Notes: generated from the sequence alone by a model not told the origin. Positions 9,122-18,781 are shown, counted from the first letter of the stretch. The stretch is 43,740 nt of DNA from Candidatus Defluviicoccus seviourii (GCA_900609035.2 UXAT02000017.1:1-43740); one strand, 5' to 3'. Made by a program: numbers and translations.

Positions 9122-9150
9122 TTGGCTTCGCGGAACGCCGCGACTATGGT
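9122..9150 (+). promoter_or_regulatory. Candidate promoter of thrB-rnhA
   Basis: TTGGCT (9122-9127), a 17-base spacer and TATGGT (9145-9150) lie about 30 bases before the thrB ATG, in the gap divergent from the CDGSH gene. Each hexamer departs from consensus at two positions. Confidence 0.35.
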
Positions 9151-9179
9151 CGCAAAGCGTGGTTGTGACAAGAGAACCC

Positions 9180-10142
9180 ATGGCCGTCTACACCGAGATC
9201 CCCGATGAGGAACTGCATGCGTTTTTGGGCCAGTACGCGATCGGAAGGCTGATTGCCTGCAAGGGGATTGCCGAAGGGATCGAGAACAGCAACTTCCTGC
9301 TCGTCACCGAGACCGGAACCTACATCCTCACGCTTTACGAAAAGCGGGTCAAACCGGCCGATCTGCCGTTCTTTCTGGCACTGATGGACCACCTGGCAGC
9401 ACGCGGGATCCCGTGCCCGACCCCGGTGCACGGGGTCGACGGCCGGGCCTTGCGCAGCGTTGCCGGGCGTATGGCAGCGATCGTCACGTTTCTATCCGGG
9501 CTGTGGCCACGCCGGCCGACCGTCCTCCACTGTCAGGAACTCGGCGCGGCGATGGCGCGCATGCACGAAGCCGGCCGCGATTTCCCGCTTGAGCGCGCGA
9601 ACGATCTTTCGGTCACTGGCTGGCGGCCGCTGCTGCAGGCAAGCTGCCGTAAACGCGGCAGCATTGCGGACGACCTGCGCTTCGAGCTTGAGCACGAGCT
9701 TAAGCTCCTGGAGCGGGATTGGCCTTCCGCCCTACCCAAGGGCGTGATCCACGCCGACCTGTTTCCCGACAACGTGTTCTATGAGGGTGAGCGGCTCTCG
9801 GGGCTGATCGACTTCTATTTCGCGTGCACTGACTTCTTTGCCTACGACCTTGCGGTGGCGCTCAATGCCTGGTGTTTCGAAACCGACGGCAGCTTCAACG
9901 TCACCAAGGCGCGGCGGCTGTTCAGCGGCTACCGCAGCGAGCGCAGCCTGGCACCGGCAGAAATTGAGGCCTTGCCGCTGCTGGCACGCGGCGCGGCGAT
10001 GCGTTTCCTGCTGACACGCCTCTACGACTGGCTATACGCACCCAAGAACGCGCTGGCGACGCCAAAGAACCCGATGGAATACGTGCAGAAAATGCGCTTT
10101 CACCGCGGCATTCGTGACGTGCGCTCTTATGGTCTCGACTGA
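9180..10142 (+). CDS. thrB: Homoserine kinase (aminoglycoside phosphotransferase fold)
   Basis: This enzyme phosphorylates homoserine to O-phosphohomoserine, the step before threonine synthase. The 320-residue product belongs to the ThrB type with a choline-kinase/APH fold used by alphaproteobacteria and pseudomonads, not the GHMP kinase of enterics. The catalytic loop is VIHADLFPDNVFYE, with His191, Asp193 and Asn198, and the metal-binding Asp211 is in LIDFYFACTDFF. The N-terminal substrate region GIAEGIENSNFLL is typical. ATG 9180 (MAVYTEI) matches the usual start; the open frame extends to 8982 but overlaps the divergent CDGSH gene. rnhA follows after 3 bases, a conserved alphaproteobacterial neighbour pair. 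Confidence 0.95.
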   Translation: MAVYTEIPDEELHAFLGQYAIGRLIACKGIAEGIENSNFLLVTETGTYILTLYEKRVKPADLPFFLALMDHLAARGIPCPTPVHGVDGRALRSVAGRMAAIVTFLSGLWPRRPTVLHCQELGAAMARMHEAGRDFPLERANDLSVTGWRPLLQASCRKRGSIADDLRFELEHELKLLERDWPSALPKGVIHADLFPDNVFYEGERLSGLIDFYFACTDFFAYDLAVALNAWCFETDGSFNVTKARRLFSGYRSERSLAPAEIEALPLLARGAAMRFLLTRLYDWLYAPKNALATPKNPMEYVQKMRFHRGIRDVRSYGLD

Positions 10143-10145
10143 GCG

Positions 10146-10634
10146 ATGAGCAGCGGCGAGCCTGCCCGGAGCGACGACGCGGTCGAGATGTTCTCGGACG
10201 GCGCCTGCCTCGGCAATCCCGGCCCCGGCGGCTGGGCCGTGATCCTGCGCTGGCGCGGTGCCGAGAAGGCGCTCTCCGGCGGCGAGCCGGCGACGACCAA
10301 CAACCGCATGGAGCTGACGGCGGCGATCGAGGGCCTGGCCGCGCTTAAACGCAGCACGACCGTTCGCTTTTACACCGACAGCCTCTATGTGCGCGACGGC
10401 ATCACCCGCTGGATCAAAGGCTGGAGGCGCAACGGCTGGCGCACGGCGGACAAGAAGCCGGTCAAGAATGTCGATCTGTGGACGCGTCTGGACGAGTTGA
10501 TCGCCCAGCACCGGATTGACTGGAACTGGGTCCGCGGCCACAGCGGCCACCCGGAAAACGAGCGCGCCGATGCTCTCGCCCGTGCCGCGGCCGAGGCGGC
10601 TCGCGCCGATGCGAGACGTGAGCGCGGCGACTGA
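10146..10634 (+). CDS. rnhA: Ribonuclease HI
   Basis: This enzyme cleaves the RNA strand of RNA-DNA hybrids, removing R-loops and primers. The 162-residue product carries the DEDD active site. Asp18 is in [16 protein letters not shown], Glu56 in [10 protein letters not shown], Asp78 in YTDSLYV, and the last Asp is in ENERADALA. The basic handle [17 protein letters not shown] and the loop [12 protein letters not shown] with the active-site His are present. The N-terminus is eight residues longer than the Escherichia coli enzyme before the first catalytic Asp. It starts 3 bases after thrB and ends facing the peroxiredoxin gene. Confidence 0.96.
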   Translation: MSSGEPARSDDAVEMFSDGACLGNPGPGGWAVILRWRGAEKALSGGEPATTNNRMELTAAIEGLAALKRSTTVRFYTDSLYVRDGITRWIKGWRRNGWRTADKKPVKNVDLWTRLDELIAQHRIDWNWVRGHSGHPENERADALARAAAEAARADARRERGD

Positions 10635-10673
10635 GCGCGGACATGACACTCTGATGCCGATCGGCGCGCGAGC

Positions 10674-10697
10674 GCTCCCCCGCATTGGCGGAGGAGC
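10674..10697. terminator. Hairpin between convergent rnhA and peroxiredoxin genes
   Basis: A 10-bp stem with one mismatch (GCTCCCCCGC with GCGGAGGAGC) and an ATTG loop lies between two gene ends. No clear T-run follows on either strand, so it may act as a transcript-end stabiliser or weak two-way terminator. Confidence 0.45.
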
Positions 10698-10736
10698 CTG
10701 CGCCTCATTCGGGAACCGCAGCCGCGCTTGATCCGG

Positions 10737-11219
10737 CTACAGGCTCTTCAGCATCTCCTCGGCACTGGTCTTGCCGAAAGCTCCCGGCGGATCGATGTTG
10801 AGCTGGGTGACGACGCCGTCCTTGAGCAGCATCGAGAAGCGCTGGCAGCGCAGACCCAGCCCCTTGCCGGTCAGATCGAACTCCAGCCCGGCGGCGCGGG
10901 TCAGGGCTGCATCACCATCGGCGACCATGTCGACCTTGCCTTCGGCGTGTTGGTCCTTGCCCCAGGCGTGCATCACGAACACGTCGTTGACGGCGGTGCA
11001 GACGATCGCATCAACGCCCTTGGCCTTGATCGCGTCGGCCTCACTGACGAAGCCGGGCAGATGCGCTTCCGAGCATTTCGGCGTAAACGCGCCCGGCACG
11101 CCGAACAGGGCCACCGTCTTGCCCTTGAAGAGATCGTCGGTGCTGACCGCTTCCGGACCGTTGGCGCCCCAGCGCATCAGCTTCACCGACGGCATCCGGT
11201 CGCCGACCTTGATTGTCAT
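10737..11219 (-). CDS. Peroxiredoxin, Prx5/AhpE-like redoxin family
   Basis: This is a thiol peroxidase of the Prx5 group (160 residues) that reduces hydroperoxides using thiols such as glutathione or glutaredoxin. The peroxidatic cysteine is Cys49 in VPGAFTPKCSEAHLPGF, the family signature. A second cysteine, Cys74, is in DAIVCTAVNDVFVMHAW. RCQRFSMLLKDGVV supplies the conserved Arg of the active site. No export signal is seen. It lies 120 bases downstream of the dsbD-type gene on the same strand, so both thiol-redox genes may share a transcript. Confidence 0.93.
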   Translation of the reverse strand: MTIKVGDRMPSVKLMRWGANGPEAVSTDDLFKGKTVALFGVPGAFTPKCSEAHLPGFVSEADAIKAKGVDAIVCTAVNDVFVMHAWGKDQHAEGKVDMVADGDAALTRAAGLEFDLTGKGLGLRCQRFSMLLKDGVVTQLNIDPPGAFGKTSAEEMLKSL

Positions 11220-11339
11220 GGATCTTCTCCCTTTCCCCTAAACCCTTGGTTCGCCGGCCCCGCGCCGGAGCAACCCTGCGCTTCGACATAGGCGCTCGCG
11301 CCGCCAAATGCAAAGCTATCGCAACTGCGGCGGTCGACA

Positions 11340-13514
11340 CTATCCCGGACCGGATCGCGGCATCGTCGCCCGCGGCTGCGCAGCCGCGCGGGCAATCAGC
11401 GCCAGGATCGCTTGTTCGCTCAACAGCTCCGGCAGCGCCTCACCGGCCGGCAGCCCGGGCCCGAACACGGCATCGAAGGGAATGCCGTAGCGCTGAAAGC
11501 CGGCGAGGAAATCGGCGATCGCCGGATCGGGGCGGGTCCAGTCGCCGCGCATGGCGACGACGTCGGCGGCCCGAAGCCGCGCCTGCACCGCCGGCCGGTC
11601 GAGCACGAGCGACTCGTTGACTTTGCAGGTAATGCACCACGCGGCAGTGATATTGACGTAGACCACCCGGCCACGCGTGACCTCGGCCGAGATCCGCGCC
11701 GGATCGAATGCAGCCCACAGCCCGGCCGGCGCCGGCGGTTGCGGCACCTTCGGTATCAGCAAGCCGGCGCCGATGGCCGCAGCGATGCCGAGGCCCACCG
11801 CCGCCACGCGGACCGCTGCCGCCATGCGGACAGCAAGATGCCGCCGCACGGCCACGAGCCCTGCGACAAGGACGAGCATGCCGGCAAGGCCGAGCGCGAT
11901 CGTGCCGCCGCTCACGTCCGCCAGCACCCGCAACAGCCACAGCGCGGTTGCCGCCAAGAGGAGGCCCAGAGCGCGCCGCAGCGTCAGCATCCAGCGGCCG
12001 GGCCGCGGCAACCGGGTCGCGAGCGCGGGCACCGCGGCGACGGCGAGATACGGCAGGGCGAGGCCGAGGCCGAGCGCTGCGAACACGGCGACGATGGCGC
12101 CCGATCCTTGCGTAAAGGCGAAGCCCAGCGCCGAACCCACGAACGGCGCCGAGCATGGCGTTGCCAACAGCGTTGCCAGCGCGCCGCCGAGGAATTGCCC
12201 GCGCAGACCTGGAACGTGGCCTGGAACGTGGCTCGAACGGGCGCCGGCGTCGGCGATCACGCCCGGCAGTGGCAGCTCGAACAGGCCCCAAAGGTTGCAG
12301 GCGAACAGCGTCAGCACCAACGCCATGCCGGCCAGGAACAGCGGGCTCTGGAACTGAAGGCCCCAGCCCACCGTGGCGCCCATCGCCTGCAGCACCAGGA
12401 CGCCGGCTGCGAGCGCGAGGAAGGCCGCAAGGATGCCGGCCGCTGATGCGAGAAAGCCGAGCCGAACCTGGCGCCGGCTGCCGCCGCCATGACCCATCAC
12501 GCTCAACAGCTTGATGGAGAGCACCGGCAGCACGCACGGCATCAGATTGAGGATCAGGCCGCCCAGGACGGCGACCGCCAGCATCGCTGCGAGACCGCGG
12601 CGGCCGCCGGACGAGCCTTCGCGGTCAGCGGGTTGCGGCGGTTGTCCAGTGCTGATGGTAAGGGCCTGCTCGGCCGCGCTGGCGCCGTCGACGAGGGTGA
12701 CCGTAAGCGGCGCACCCACCACGCGCGCGGCAGCCTCCGCGCCTTCAATGGGGAGACCGGCAATGGCGACGCGCAGGATTGCTCGATGGCCGCCTTCGGC
12801 CAGCGTCACCTGCGGTGCAGCGAAGGCGAGTTCGGCCGGCCCCTCGATGAAGGCGTCGGGCGCACTGAACGGCGCGCGCGCACTGGCCTCGAGCTGGAGA
12901 ACAGCCTTGCCGTCGGCCCAATCGATGAAGGCCCGATCGATCCGCGCTGCACCGGCCTCGCCGCTCACCGGCACCCGCGCCAGGGCATCTGCGATTGCAG
13001 CCGCATGAGCGCTTTCGCCAGCGGCGCCGGCCGGCACAGCAAGGGCGAGATCGACCGTGTACGGCACGCACAGCTGCTCGCAGGTGAGGAAGTCGACCCT
13101 GGCCTGCAGCATTACCGGCTCACCGGGGCGCTCAAGCGTCGCTGCGATCGGCAGCACGATGGGCGTGTCGTAGCCGACGGTCTCGAAGCCGAGGACGGTG
13201 AAGCGTTGCGGTGCCGGCCAGCGGATCGCAGCATCGGCCAAGTTCTGCGAGCCGCTCCAGTCGATCTGCGGCGGATAGCCGGCGTCACCGGGCGTGCGCC
13301 AGTAGATCTTCCATCCCTTGTGCAGGTGGAATTCGAGGCCGAGGCTCAACTGCGTGCTGTCGCCGGTCGTGAGGCCAGCACTTATCAGGCGCACCCGGCC
13401 GTGCTCGGTCACCGCCCAGGCTGAGGCGGCGTCTGTGGCTGCTGCCGGTGCCAGGGCGCTGCCGATGAGAAGCCCCGCCGCCGCGAGGATGAGCGTGCAC
13501 AGGCCCCGTGCCAT
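11340..13514 (-). CDS. DsbD/ScsB-type thiol:disulfide interchange protein
   Basis: This is a membrane reductase (724 residues) that carries electrons from cytoplasmic thioredoxin to periplasmic disulfide isomerases and related proteins. It begins with a signal peptide (residues 1-26), then a periplasmic beta domain with the Cys145/Cys149 pair (LTCEQLCVP). The middle is a DsbD membrane domain with about eight helices and two key motifs, [14 protein letters not shown] and [19 protein letters not shown]-terminal thioredoxin domain has Cys627-Ile-Thr-Cys630 (AAWCITCK). The large N-terminal domain is closer to the ScsB/DsbD-family DUF255-type form than to classical Escherichia coli DsbD. The open frame runs back to 14063, but ATG 13514 gives a normal signal peptide and avoids overlap with yqgE. 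Confidence 0.9.
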   Translation of the reverse strand: MARGLCTLILAAAGLLIGSALAPAAATDAASAWAVTEHGRVRLISAGLTTGDSTQLSLGLEFHLHKGWKIYWRTPGDAGYPPQIDWSGSQNLADAAIRWPAPQRFTVLGFETVGYDTPIVLPIAATLERPGEPVMLQARVDFLTCEQLCVPYTVDLALAVPAGAAGESAHAAAIADALARVPVSGEAGAARIDRAFIDWADGKAVLQLEASARAPFSAPDAFIEGPAELAFAAPQVTLAEGGHRAILRVAIAGLPIEGAEAAARVVGAPLTVTLVDGASAAEQALTISTGQPPQPADREGSSGGRRGLAAMLAVAVLGGLILNLMPCVLPVLSIKLLSVMGHGGGSRRQVRLGFLASAAGILAAFLALAAGVLVLQAMGATVGWGLQFQSPLFLAGMALVLTLFACNLWGLFELPLPGVIADAGARSSHVPGHVPGLRGQFLGGALATLLATPCSAPFVGSALGFAFTQGSGAIVAVFAALGLGLALPYLAVAAVPALATRLPRPGRWMLTLRRALGLLLAATALWLLRVLADVSGGTIALGLAGMLVLVAGLVAVRRHLAVRMAAAVRVAAVGLGIAAAIGAGLLIPKVPQPPAPAGLWAAFDPARISAEVTRGRVVYVNITAAWCITCKVNESLVLDRPAVQARLRAADVVAMRGDWTRPDPAIADFLAGFQRYGIPFDAVFGPGLPAGEALPELLSEQAILALIARAAAQPRATMPRSGPG

Positions 13515-13570
13515 GGCGGCGCGGACGCGCGCGGCACCGCCACGGACGTGGACAATGCCGGCCGCTGTTG

Positions 13571-13579
13571 TGGTAAACT
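13571..13579 (+). promoter_or_regulatory. Extended -10 promoter of yqgE
   Basis: TGGTAAACT is an extended -10 element (TG, one base, TAAACT) 26 bases before the yqgE ATG. A poor -35 (TGGACA, 13549-13554) stands 19 bases upstream, which fits an extended -10 promoter that depends little on the -35. Confidence 0.45.
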
Positions 13580-13604
13580 GTGCCAAGGAGAGGACGAGAA
13601 ACCG

Positions 13605-14180
13605 ATGCCACGCCCGTTGCCGACGGAGACTTCCCTGGTCGGACAGTTGCTGGTTGCCATGCCCGGAATGAGCGATCCTCGCTTCGCGCGGACGGTCATC
13701 TACATGTGCGCGCACAGCGCCGAGGGAGCGATGGGGCTGGTTGTCAACCGGGCGTTTGAGCAGATCTCGCTGGCCGAACTGCTGCAGCAGCTGGAGATCG
13801 ACGCGACGGCAGTTGACGACAAGGTAGCCGTCAACTTCGGTGGTCCGGTCGAAACAGGGCGGGGCTTCGTTCTGCATTCGCCCGATTATATGCGCGAGGG
13901 CACGCTCGTTGTCACGGAGGGCGTCTCGCTGACCGCGACCATCGATATCTTGAAGGCGATCGCATCCGGCAGCGGACCGCGCCGGCACCTTCTGGCGCTG
14001 GGCTACGCCGGCTGGGGACCCGGCCAGCTCGACTCCGAAATCCTGGCCAACGGCTGGCTGCATGTCGATGCGGACGAGGAACTCGTGTTCGGCCCCGCGC
14101 TCGACCAGAAATGGGACCGGGCGATGGCCAAGCTTGGCATCAATCCGATGCTATTGTCGGACGCGGCCGGCCACGCGTGA
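13605..14180 (+). CDS. YqgE/AlgH family protein (UPF0301)
   Basis: The 191-residue product belongs to the YqgE/AlgH family, conserved in proteobacteria but without an agreed biochemical role; AlgH was linked to alginate regulation in Pseudomonas. Family phrases are [49 protein letters not shown] and [18 protein letters not shown] 13605 is preceded by AAGGAGAGG at 13585-13593 and gives the usual MPRPLP-type start. The open frame begins earlier, at 13548, but that overlaps the promoter. It is divergent from the dsbD-type gene and precedes the ZnuB-like permease by 89 bases. Confidence 0.92.
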   Translation: MPRPLPTETSLVGQLLVAMPGMSDPRFARTVIYMCAHSAEGAMGLVVNRAFEQISLAELLQQLEIDATAVDDKVAVNFGGPVETGRGFVLHSPDYMREGTLVVTEGVSLTATIDILKAIASGSGPRRHLLALGYAGWGPGQLDSEILANGWLHVDADEELVFGPALDQKWDRAMAKLGINPMLLSDAAGHA

Positions 14181-14269
14181 CGCCTCAGCCCCGGCAGCCG
14201 CGCGCCCGGCGATGATACGGGCAGAGGGATCGGCAATCGCGGCACAGGGCCGCGCCGCGGCGTGCCACC

Positions 14270-15064
14270 GTGCTTGAAGCGTTCTTCATTCGCTCCGTCA
14301 TCGCCGGCATCGGCGTCGCGCTCGTCGCCGGGCCGCTGGGGTGTTTCATCGTTTGGCGGCGAATGGCTTACTTTGGCGACGCGATGGCGCACTCGGCGCT
14401 GCTTGGTGTTGCACTGGGTTTCCTTCTCGATATCGAGCCGGCGGTCGGTATCATCGCCGTCGCCAGCCTCATCGCGCTGTCGCTGGCGGCGCTGCAGCGG
14501 CGCGGCGCTCTTGCCGTCGACACGCTGTTGGGCATCTTCGCCCATGCCGCGTTGTCGCTGGGGCTGGTCGTGCTCGGCTTGATGGTGTGGTTGCGCCTCG
14601 ACCTGATGGCGTATCTGTTTGGCGATATCCTCGCCGTCACCTGGGCCGAGGTCGCCTGGATCTACGTCGGTGGCGCCTGCGTGCTGGCGGTGCTGGCGCT
14701 GATCTGGCGACCGCTCTTGGCTGCCACGGTGCATGCGGACTTGGCGCAGGCCGAGGGGGTGCCGGTGGTCGCCGTGCAAACCGCATTCATGCTGCTGATC
14801 GCGCTCATCATCGCGCTCGCGATCAAGCTCGTCGGCGTGCTGCTGATCACCTCGCTCCTCATCATCCCAGCCGCCACCGCGCGCCGGTTTGCCCGCACGC
14901 CGGAGCAGATGGCGGCGGGCGCCGGCCTCATCGGTGCCGCAGCCGTGGTCGCGGGCCTTGTGGCCTCGCTCAACTGGGACATCGCGTCCGGCCCCGCGAT
15001 CGTCGTTGCGGCGAGCGCGGCTTTCGCGGCGAGCCTGCTGGTGCCGGTGCAAAGCGCACGCTGA
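14270..15064 (+). CDS. znuB: ZnuB-like metal ABC transporter permease
   Basis: This is the membrane subunit of a zinc/manganese-type ABC importer (264 residues) with seven to eight hydrophobic segments across its length. Typical phrases are GPLGCFIVWRRMAYFGDAMAHSALLGVALG (ATPase-contact region), YLFGDILAVTWAEV, and the C-terminal KLVGVLLITSLLIIPAATARRF. GTG 14270 is the best start by family length, though no strong ribosome site precedes it. Neither the ATPase (ZnuC) nor the solute-binding protein (ZnuA) nor a Zur gene is adjacent, although znuB usually directly follows znuC. The permease may work with subunits encoded elsewhere; zinc specificity is inferred from family only. Confidence 0.88.
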   Translation: MLEAFFIRSVIAGIGVALVAGPLGCFIVWRRMAYFGDAMAHSALLGVALGFLLDIEPAVGIIAVASLIALSLAALQRRGALAVDTLLGIFAHAALSLGLVVLGLMVWLRLDLMAYLFGDILAVTWAEVAWIYVGGACVLAVLALIWRPLLAATVHADLAQAEGVPVVAVQTAFMLLIALIIALAIKLVGVLLITSLLIIPAATARRFARTPEQMAAGAGLIGAAAVVAGLVASLNWDIASGPAIVVAASAAFAASLLVPVQSAR

Positions 15065-15066
15065 TG

Positions 15067-15145
15067 TTACAGCGATAAGACAAAGCGTTTAAGTTTTTCT
15101 GACATATCGATTTAAGACGTGCCGCCGCTATCTTGGGCGCTGTAA
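15067..15145. repeat. Separated inverted repeat TTACAGCG/CGCTGTAA
   Basis: TTACAGCG (15067-15074) and CGCTGTAA (15138-15145) form an 8-bp inverted repeat 63 bases apart. A related CGCTGTTA follows at 15170-15177. They sit in the 140-base gap before the LpxH-like gene and could be regulator half-sites; the role is unknown. Confidence 0.3.
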
Positions 15146-15172
15146 TATCGGCGACCTTGGAAGCACGGACGC

Positions 15173-15181
15173 TGTTATATT
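15173..15181 (+). promoter_or_regulatory. Extended -10 element before the LpxH-like gene
   Basis: TGTTATATT gives an extended -10 (TG, one base, TATATT), 23 bases before the TTG start. No good -35 stands at the right distance, which such promoters can tolerate. Confidence 0.4.
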
Positions 15182-15204
15182 GAGAGATGTGGATTTAGAG
15201 AACC

Positions 15205-16062
15205 TTGAACGCCTTCGCCGCGCCGCCATTTCGCTATCGTTCTATTTGGATATCGGATATTCATTTGGGCACGCGAGGCTGTAACGCGGCCTTGCTCCTG
15301 GATTTCCTTCGTTCGACCGATTCGGACTATCTCTATCTCGTCGGCGACATCATCGATTTTTGGCGCCTGCGCAAAGCGTGGTACTGGCGCCAGGACCATA
15401 ACGACGTCATCCAGAAGATTCTCCGCAAGGCGCGCAAAGGGACGCGCGTCATCTACATCCCCGGCAATCACGACGAGTGGTTCCGCGACATGACGCCGCG
15501 CCGGTTCGGACGCGTCGCCGTGCTGCGCGAGGCGACGCACACGATGCTCGATGGTCGCCGCTTCCTCGTCATGCATGGCGACCACTTCGATGGCGTGGTC
15601 AAGTATGCCAAGTGGCTGGCCTACATCGGCGACAATGCCTACCAGATGGCGCTGAACCTCAACACTTGGTTCAACCTGGTTCGGCGCCGGCTCGGCTTCT
15701 CGTACTGGTCGCTCTCGGCCTACCTCAAGCACAAGGTCAAGAACGCGGTCGAGCACATCTGCAACTTCGAGAAGGCACTCGCCGACGAGGCGCGCCGGCG
15801 CAACCTGCAGGGCGTCATCTGCGGCCACATCCACACCGCTGAGATTCGCCAGCTCGACGGCATCGTCTATTGCAACGACGGCGACTGGGTCGAGAGCTGC
15901 ACGGCGCTGGTCGAGCATCTGGACGGCCGGCTGGAGATCCTGCACTGGGCCGAAAGGGGACGCGCGGGCCCCAGCGTTCAGTTGCAGCCCGAAGCCGAGC
16001 CCTTTCGCATGGACACAGCGGACACCAAGAGCGTCAGCGCGGAGCGTGAATGCGTCTCCTGA
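15205..16062 (+). CDS. LpxH-like metallophosphoesterase
   Basis: The 285-residue product is a calcineurin-like phosphoesterase of the UDP-2,3-diacylglucosamine diphosphatase-like group. Metal-binding motifs are complete: SDIHLG (Asp18, His20), VGDIIDFW (Asp48), PGNHDEW (Asn88, His89), VMHGDHFDG and CGHIHTAEI. The closest known role is hydrolysis of a nucleotide-linked lipid or sugar phosphate in the envelope. Lipid A synthesis itself is not certain, because alphaproteobacteria often use LpxI for that step. The start is TTG 15205, preceded by AGAG and an extended -10 promoter; no closer ATG or GTG exists in frame. Its end overlaps the glycosyltransferase by 13 bases, so the pair probably acts on one glycolipid pathway. 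Confidence 0.85.
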   Translation: MNAFAAPPFRYRSIWISDIHLGTRGCNAALLLDFLRSTDSDYLYLVGDIIDFWRLRKAWYWRQDHNDVIQKILRKARKGTRVIYIPGNHDEWFRDMTPRRFGRVAVLREATHTMLDGRRFLVMHGDHFDGVVKYAKWLAYIGDNAYQMALNLNTWFNLVRRRLGFSYWSLSAYLKHKVKNAVEHICNFEKALADEARRRNLQGVICGHIHTAEIRQLDGIVYCNDGDWVESCTALVEHLDGRLEILHWAERGRAGPSVQLQPEAEPFRMDTADTKSVSAERECVS

Positions 16063-17141
16063 TCGTGTCCGACGCCTGGTTCCCGCAGGTGAACGGCGTC
16101 GTGCGGACGCTCGACACCTTGCGTAAGACATTGATTGCGGACGGCCACACCGTTGCCATCTTGGCGCCGGATCAGTTCCGCACCCTGCCGTGCCCATCCT
16201 ATCCGGAGATCCGCTTGGCACTTGCAACCGCCGGCGCCGTCGGCCGTCGCATCGCCGCCTTCCAGCCGGCTGCGATCCACATTGCGACGGAGGGGCCGCT
16301 TGGCACGCGTGCGCGCCGCTGGTGCCTCAGGCACGGCCACCCGTTCACGACGTCACTACACACGCGCTTTCCCGAATACCTCTATGCCCGTTGGCGGGTG
16401 CCGATACGTTGGACCTACGCGTGGATGCGGCGTTTCCACAGCGCTGCTCTGCGGACGATGGTGGCAACGTCGTCCCTGGAAGACGATCTCAAGGCGCGCG
16501 GCTTCCCCAACCTGGTGCGCTGGAGCCGGGGCGTCGATACCACCTTGTTCCGTCCACGCGACAAGGGCTTTATCGATGCGCCGCGCCCGGTCAGCCTCTA
16601 CGTCGGCCGGGTGGCGGTCGAGAAGAGCATCGAGGATTTTCTGAAGCTCGATCTGCCGGGTACCAAGGTCGTGGTCGGCGACGGCCCGCAACTGTCCATG
16701 CTGCGCGCACGGTATCCGGCCGTTCGCTTTGTCGGCATGAAGCAGGGCGAGGAGCTGGCCTGCTATTACGCCGCTGCCGACGTGTTCGTCTTCCCGAGCC
16801 GCACCGATACGTTCGGCCTCGTTCTGCTGGAGGCGCTGGCGTCGGGTGTCCCAGTCGCGGCCTACCCGGTGCCGGGGCCGCTTGATGTCCTGGGTACGTC
16901 AGGTGCGGGTGTGCTGGCCGATGATCTGGGTGCGGCCGTGCGCGCAGCGCTCGCCATCCCGGCCGAGCGCTGCCGCACACACGCCGAACGCTATGCCTGG
17001 TCCACCAGTGCCCAGCAGTTCGTAAGCAATCTCGGCGTCCGTCCCGATGAAACAGACGCTAATAGCGGTACTGGTCCGACTTGTACGGCCCCTGCACCGG
17101 CACGCCGATGTAGGCGGCTTGTTCGGGCCGAAGCGCGGTAA
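16050..17141 (+). CDS. Glycosyltransferase family 4
   Basis: This is a GT-B fold sugar transferase (363 residues as read). The N-terminal domain opens with [20 protein letters not shown], the typical acceptor-side start. The C-terminal donor domain has [24 protein letters not shown] and the acidic motif [22 protein letters not shown], where Glu residues bind the nucleotide sugar. A family link to diacylglycerol glycosyltransferases is plausible from its pairing with the LpxH-like gene, but the substrate is not visible. The last 27 residues (low complexity, Arg/Ala/Pro-rich) overlap the convergent ahcY 3' end by 83 bases. TAA and TAG sit in another frame at 17060-17065, so the natural end may have been lost by a frameshift. 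Confidence 0.88.
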   Translation: MRLLIVSDAWFPQVNGVVRTLDTLRKTLIADGHTVAILAPDQFRTLPCPSYPEIRLALATAGAVGRRIAAFQPAAIHIATEGPLGTRARRWCLRHGHPFTTSLHTRFPEYLYARWRVPIRWTYAWMRRFHSAALRTMVATSSLEDDLKARGFPNLVRWSRGVDTTLFRPRDKGFIDAPRPVSLYVGRVAVEKSIEDFLKLDLPGTKVVVGDGPQLSMLRARYPAVRFVGMKQGEELACYYAAADVFVFPSRTDTFGLVLLEALASGVPVAAYPVPGPLDVLGTSGAGVLADDLGAAVRAALAIPAERCRTHAERYAWSTSAQQFVSNLGVRPDETDANSGTGPTCTAPAPARRCRRLVRAEAR

Positions 17142-18483
17142 GCTTCATATTGAGTTTGGCCAGGTGCAGCCGGGCGACTTTCTCGTCCAGGTGCTTCGGC
17201 AGCACGTAGACGTCGTTCTGGTACTGGCCAACCTTGGTCCACAGCTCGATCTGTGCCAGCACCTGGTTGGTGAAGCTCGCCGACATCACGAAGCTTGGAT
17301 GGCCGGTGGCGTTGCCGAGGTTGAGCAGGCGTCCCTCCGACAGCAAGATCATGCGCTTGCCGTCAGGGAAGACGATCATGTCGACCTGCGGCTTGATGTT
17401 GGTCCAGGCGAAGTTCTTCAGGTGCGCGACCTGAATTTCGTTGTCGAAGTGGCCGATGTTGCCGACGATTGCCATGTCCTTGAACTTGCGCATGTCATCG
17501 AGCGTCACGACGTCCCGGTTGCCGGTCGCGGTAATGATGATGTCGGCGCTGGGCGCAGCATCGTCGAGGGTCACCACTTCGAAGCCGTCCATCACCGCCT
17601 GCAGGGCGCAGATGGGATCGACCTCGGTCACCTGCACCAGCGCGCCGGCGCCGCGCAGCGACTGGGCCGACCCCTTGCCGACGTCGCCGTAGCCGCACAC
17701 CACCGCCTTCTTGCCGGCGAGCATGACGTCGGTCGCGCGGCGGATGCCGTCGACCAGGCTCTCGCGGCAGCCGTACTTGTTGTCGAACTTGGACTTGGTC
17801 ACCGAGTCATTGACGTTGAAGGCGGGAAACGGCAGCCGGCCCTGTTGCTTTAGCTCGTAGAGGCGGTGGACACCTGTCGTCGTCTCCTCCGACACGCCAC
17901 GGATGTTGCCCCTGACCGTGGTGAACCAGCCCGGTGACGCGGCCATGCGCTTCTTGATCTGCGCAAAGAGGATCTCTTCCTCTTCACTGCCGGGATTGCT
18001 CAACACGTCCTCGCCGGCCTCGGCGCGGCTGCCGAGAAGGATGTACAGCGTCGCATCACCGCCGTCGTCGAGGATCATGTTGGCGGTCTCGCCGTCCGGC
18101 CAGTGAAAGATGCGGTCGGTGTAGGTCCAGTACTCCTCCAGCGACTCGCCCTTGACGGCAAAAACGGAAGTGCCGCGGGCGGCGATGGCGGCCGCCGCAT
18201 GGTCCTGCGTCGAAAAGATATTGCAGGACGCCCAGCGGACATCGGCGCCCAGAGCCTGCAGCGTTTCGATCAGCACCGCGGTCTGGATGGTCATGTGCAG
18301 GGAGCCGGCAATCCGTGCGCCGCGCAGCGGCCGTTGCGGCCCGAACTCCTCACGGCAAGCCATCAAGCCCGGCATCTCGGTCTCGGCGATCTCGATCTCC
18401 TTGCGGCCCCACTCGGCGAGGGCGAAATCCTTCACCACGCAGTCGGTGGCCGGTTCGACGGCAGGCTTAGCGGATGCGGTCAT
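17059..18483 (-). CDS. ahcY: S-adenosylhomocysteine hydrolase (adenosylhomocysteinase)
   Basis: This enzyme splits S-adenosylhomocysteine into adenosine and homocysteine, clearing the product inhibitor of methyltransferases. The 474-residue product has all family features: the N-terminal [54 protein letters not shown], and [20 protein letters not shown] with the catalytic Lys and Asp. The NAD-binding [13 protein letters not shown] follows, then [10 protein letters not shown] and a C-terminus KSDQYRY. Length is typical for bacterial enzymes with the roughly 40-residue insertion. ATG 18483 is preceded by AAGGA 12 bases upstream. Its long upstream leader contains hairpins (see 18615-18781). Confidence 0.98.
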   Translation of the reverse strand: MTASAKPAVEPATDCVVKDFALAEWGRKEIEIAETEMPGLMACREEFGPQRPLRGARIAGSLHMTIQTAVLIETLQALGADVRWASCNIFSTQDHAAAAIAARGTSVFAVKGESLEEYWTYTDRIFHWPDGETANMILDDGGDATLYILLGSRAEAGEDVLSNPGSEEEEILFAQIKKRMAASPGWFTTVRGNIRGVSEETTTGVHRLYELKQQGRLPFPAFNVNDSVTKSKFDNKYGCRESLVDGIRRATDVMLAGKKAVVCGYGDVGKGSAQSLRGAGALVQVTEVDPICALQAVMDGFEVVTLDDAAPSADIIITATGNRDVVTLDDMRKFKDMAIVGNIGHFDNEIQVAHLKNFAWTNIKPQVDMIVFPDGKRMILLSEGRLLNLGNATGHPSFVMSASFTNQVLAQIELWTKVGQYQNDVYVLPKHLDEKVARLHLAKLNMKLTALRPEQAAYIGVPVQGPYKSDQYRY

Positions 18484-18744
18484 GACCCTGATGTTCCTTG
18501 AAGACAAGACGTTGCAGGCGGGATCAAAGCGGTACGAAGGGGAGGACGGTGGTTCAGCGATTGTCGGCGCAATCGAGAAGCAAGCCGGAGTTGGCGGGGC
18601 CGTGCGATCGTTTGCCGGCGCAACGCGCCGGTGCGGGCACAAGCCCTCAAGCGGCACTTATACCGCGTGCGAAGGGCCGCGTCGAGTCTCGCACACCGAT
18701 TACCCCGTATGGGTTAGCCGGGAATTGGCGCGCGCTGCCATCCG

Positions 18745-18781
18745 CCGCCTGATAACCCCCCCCGAGGCGGTACCTATCAGC
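18745..18781. repeat. Overlapping inverted repeats in the ahcY upstream region
   Basis: CCGCCT (18745-18750) can pair with AGGCGG (18765-18770), while CTGATA (18749-18754) can pair with TATCAG (18775-18780). The two pairings share bases, so only one can form at a time, as in a switch. A run of eight C lies in the first loop. Function unknown. Confidence 0.35.

Noticed and set aside
14003..16227. Minus-strand frames of 349 and 350 codons opposite znuB and the LpxH-like gene
   Set aside because: They are antisense shadows of genes with clear motifs.
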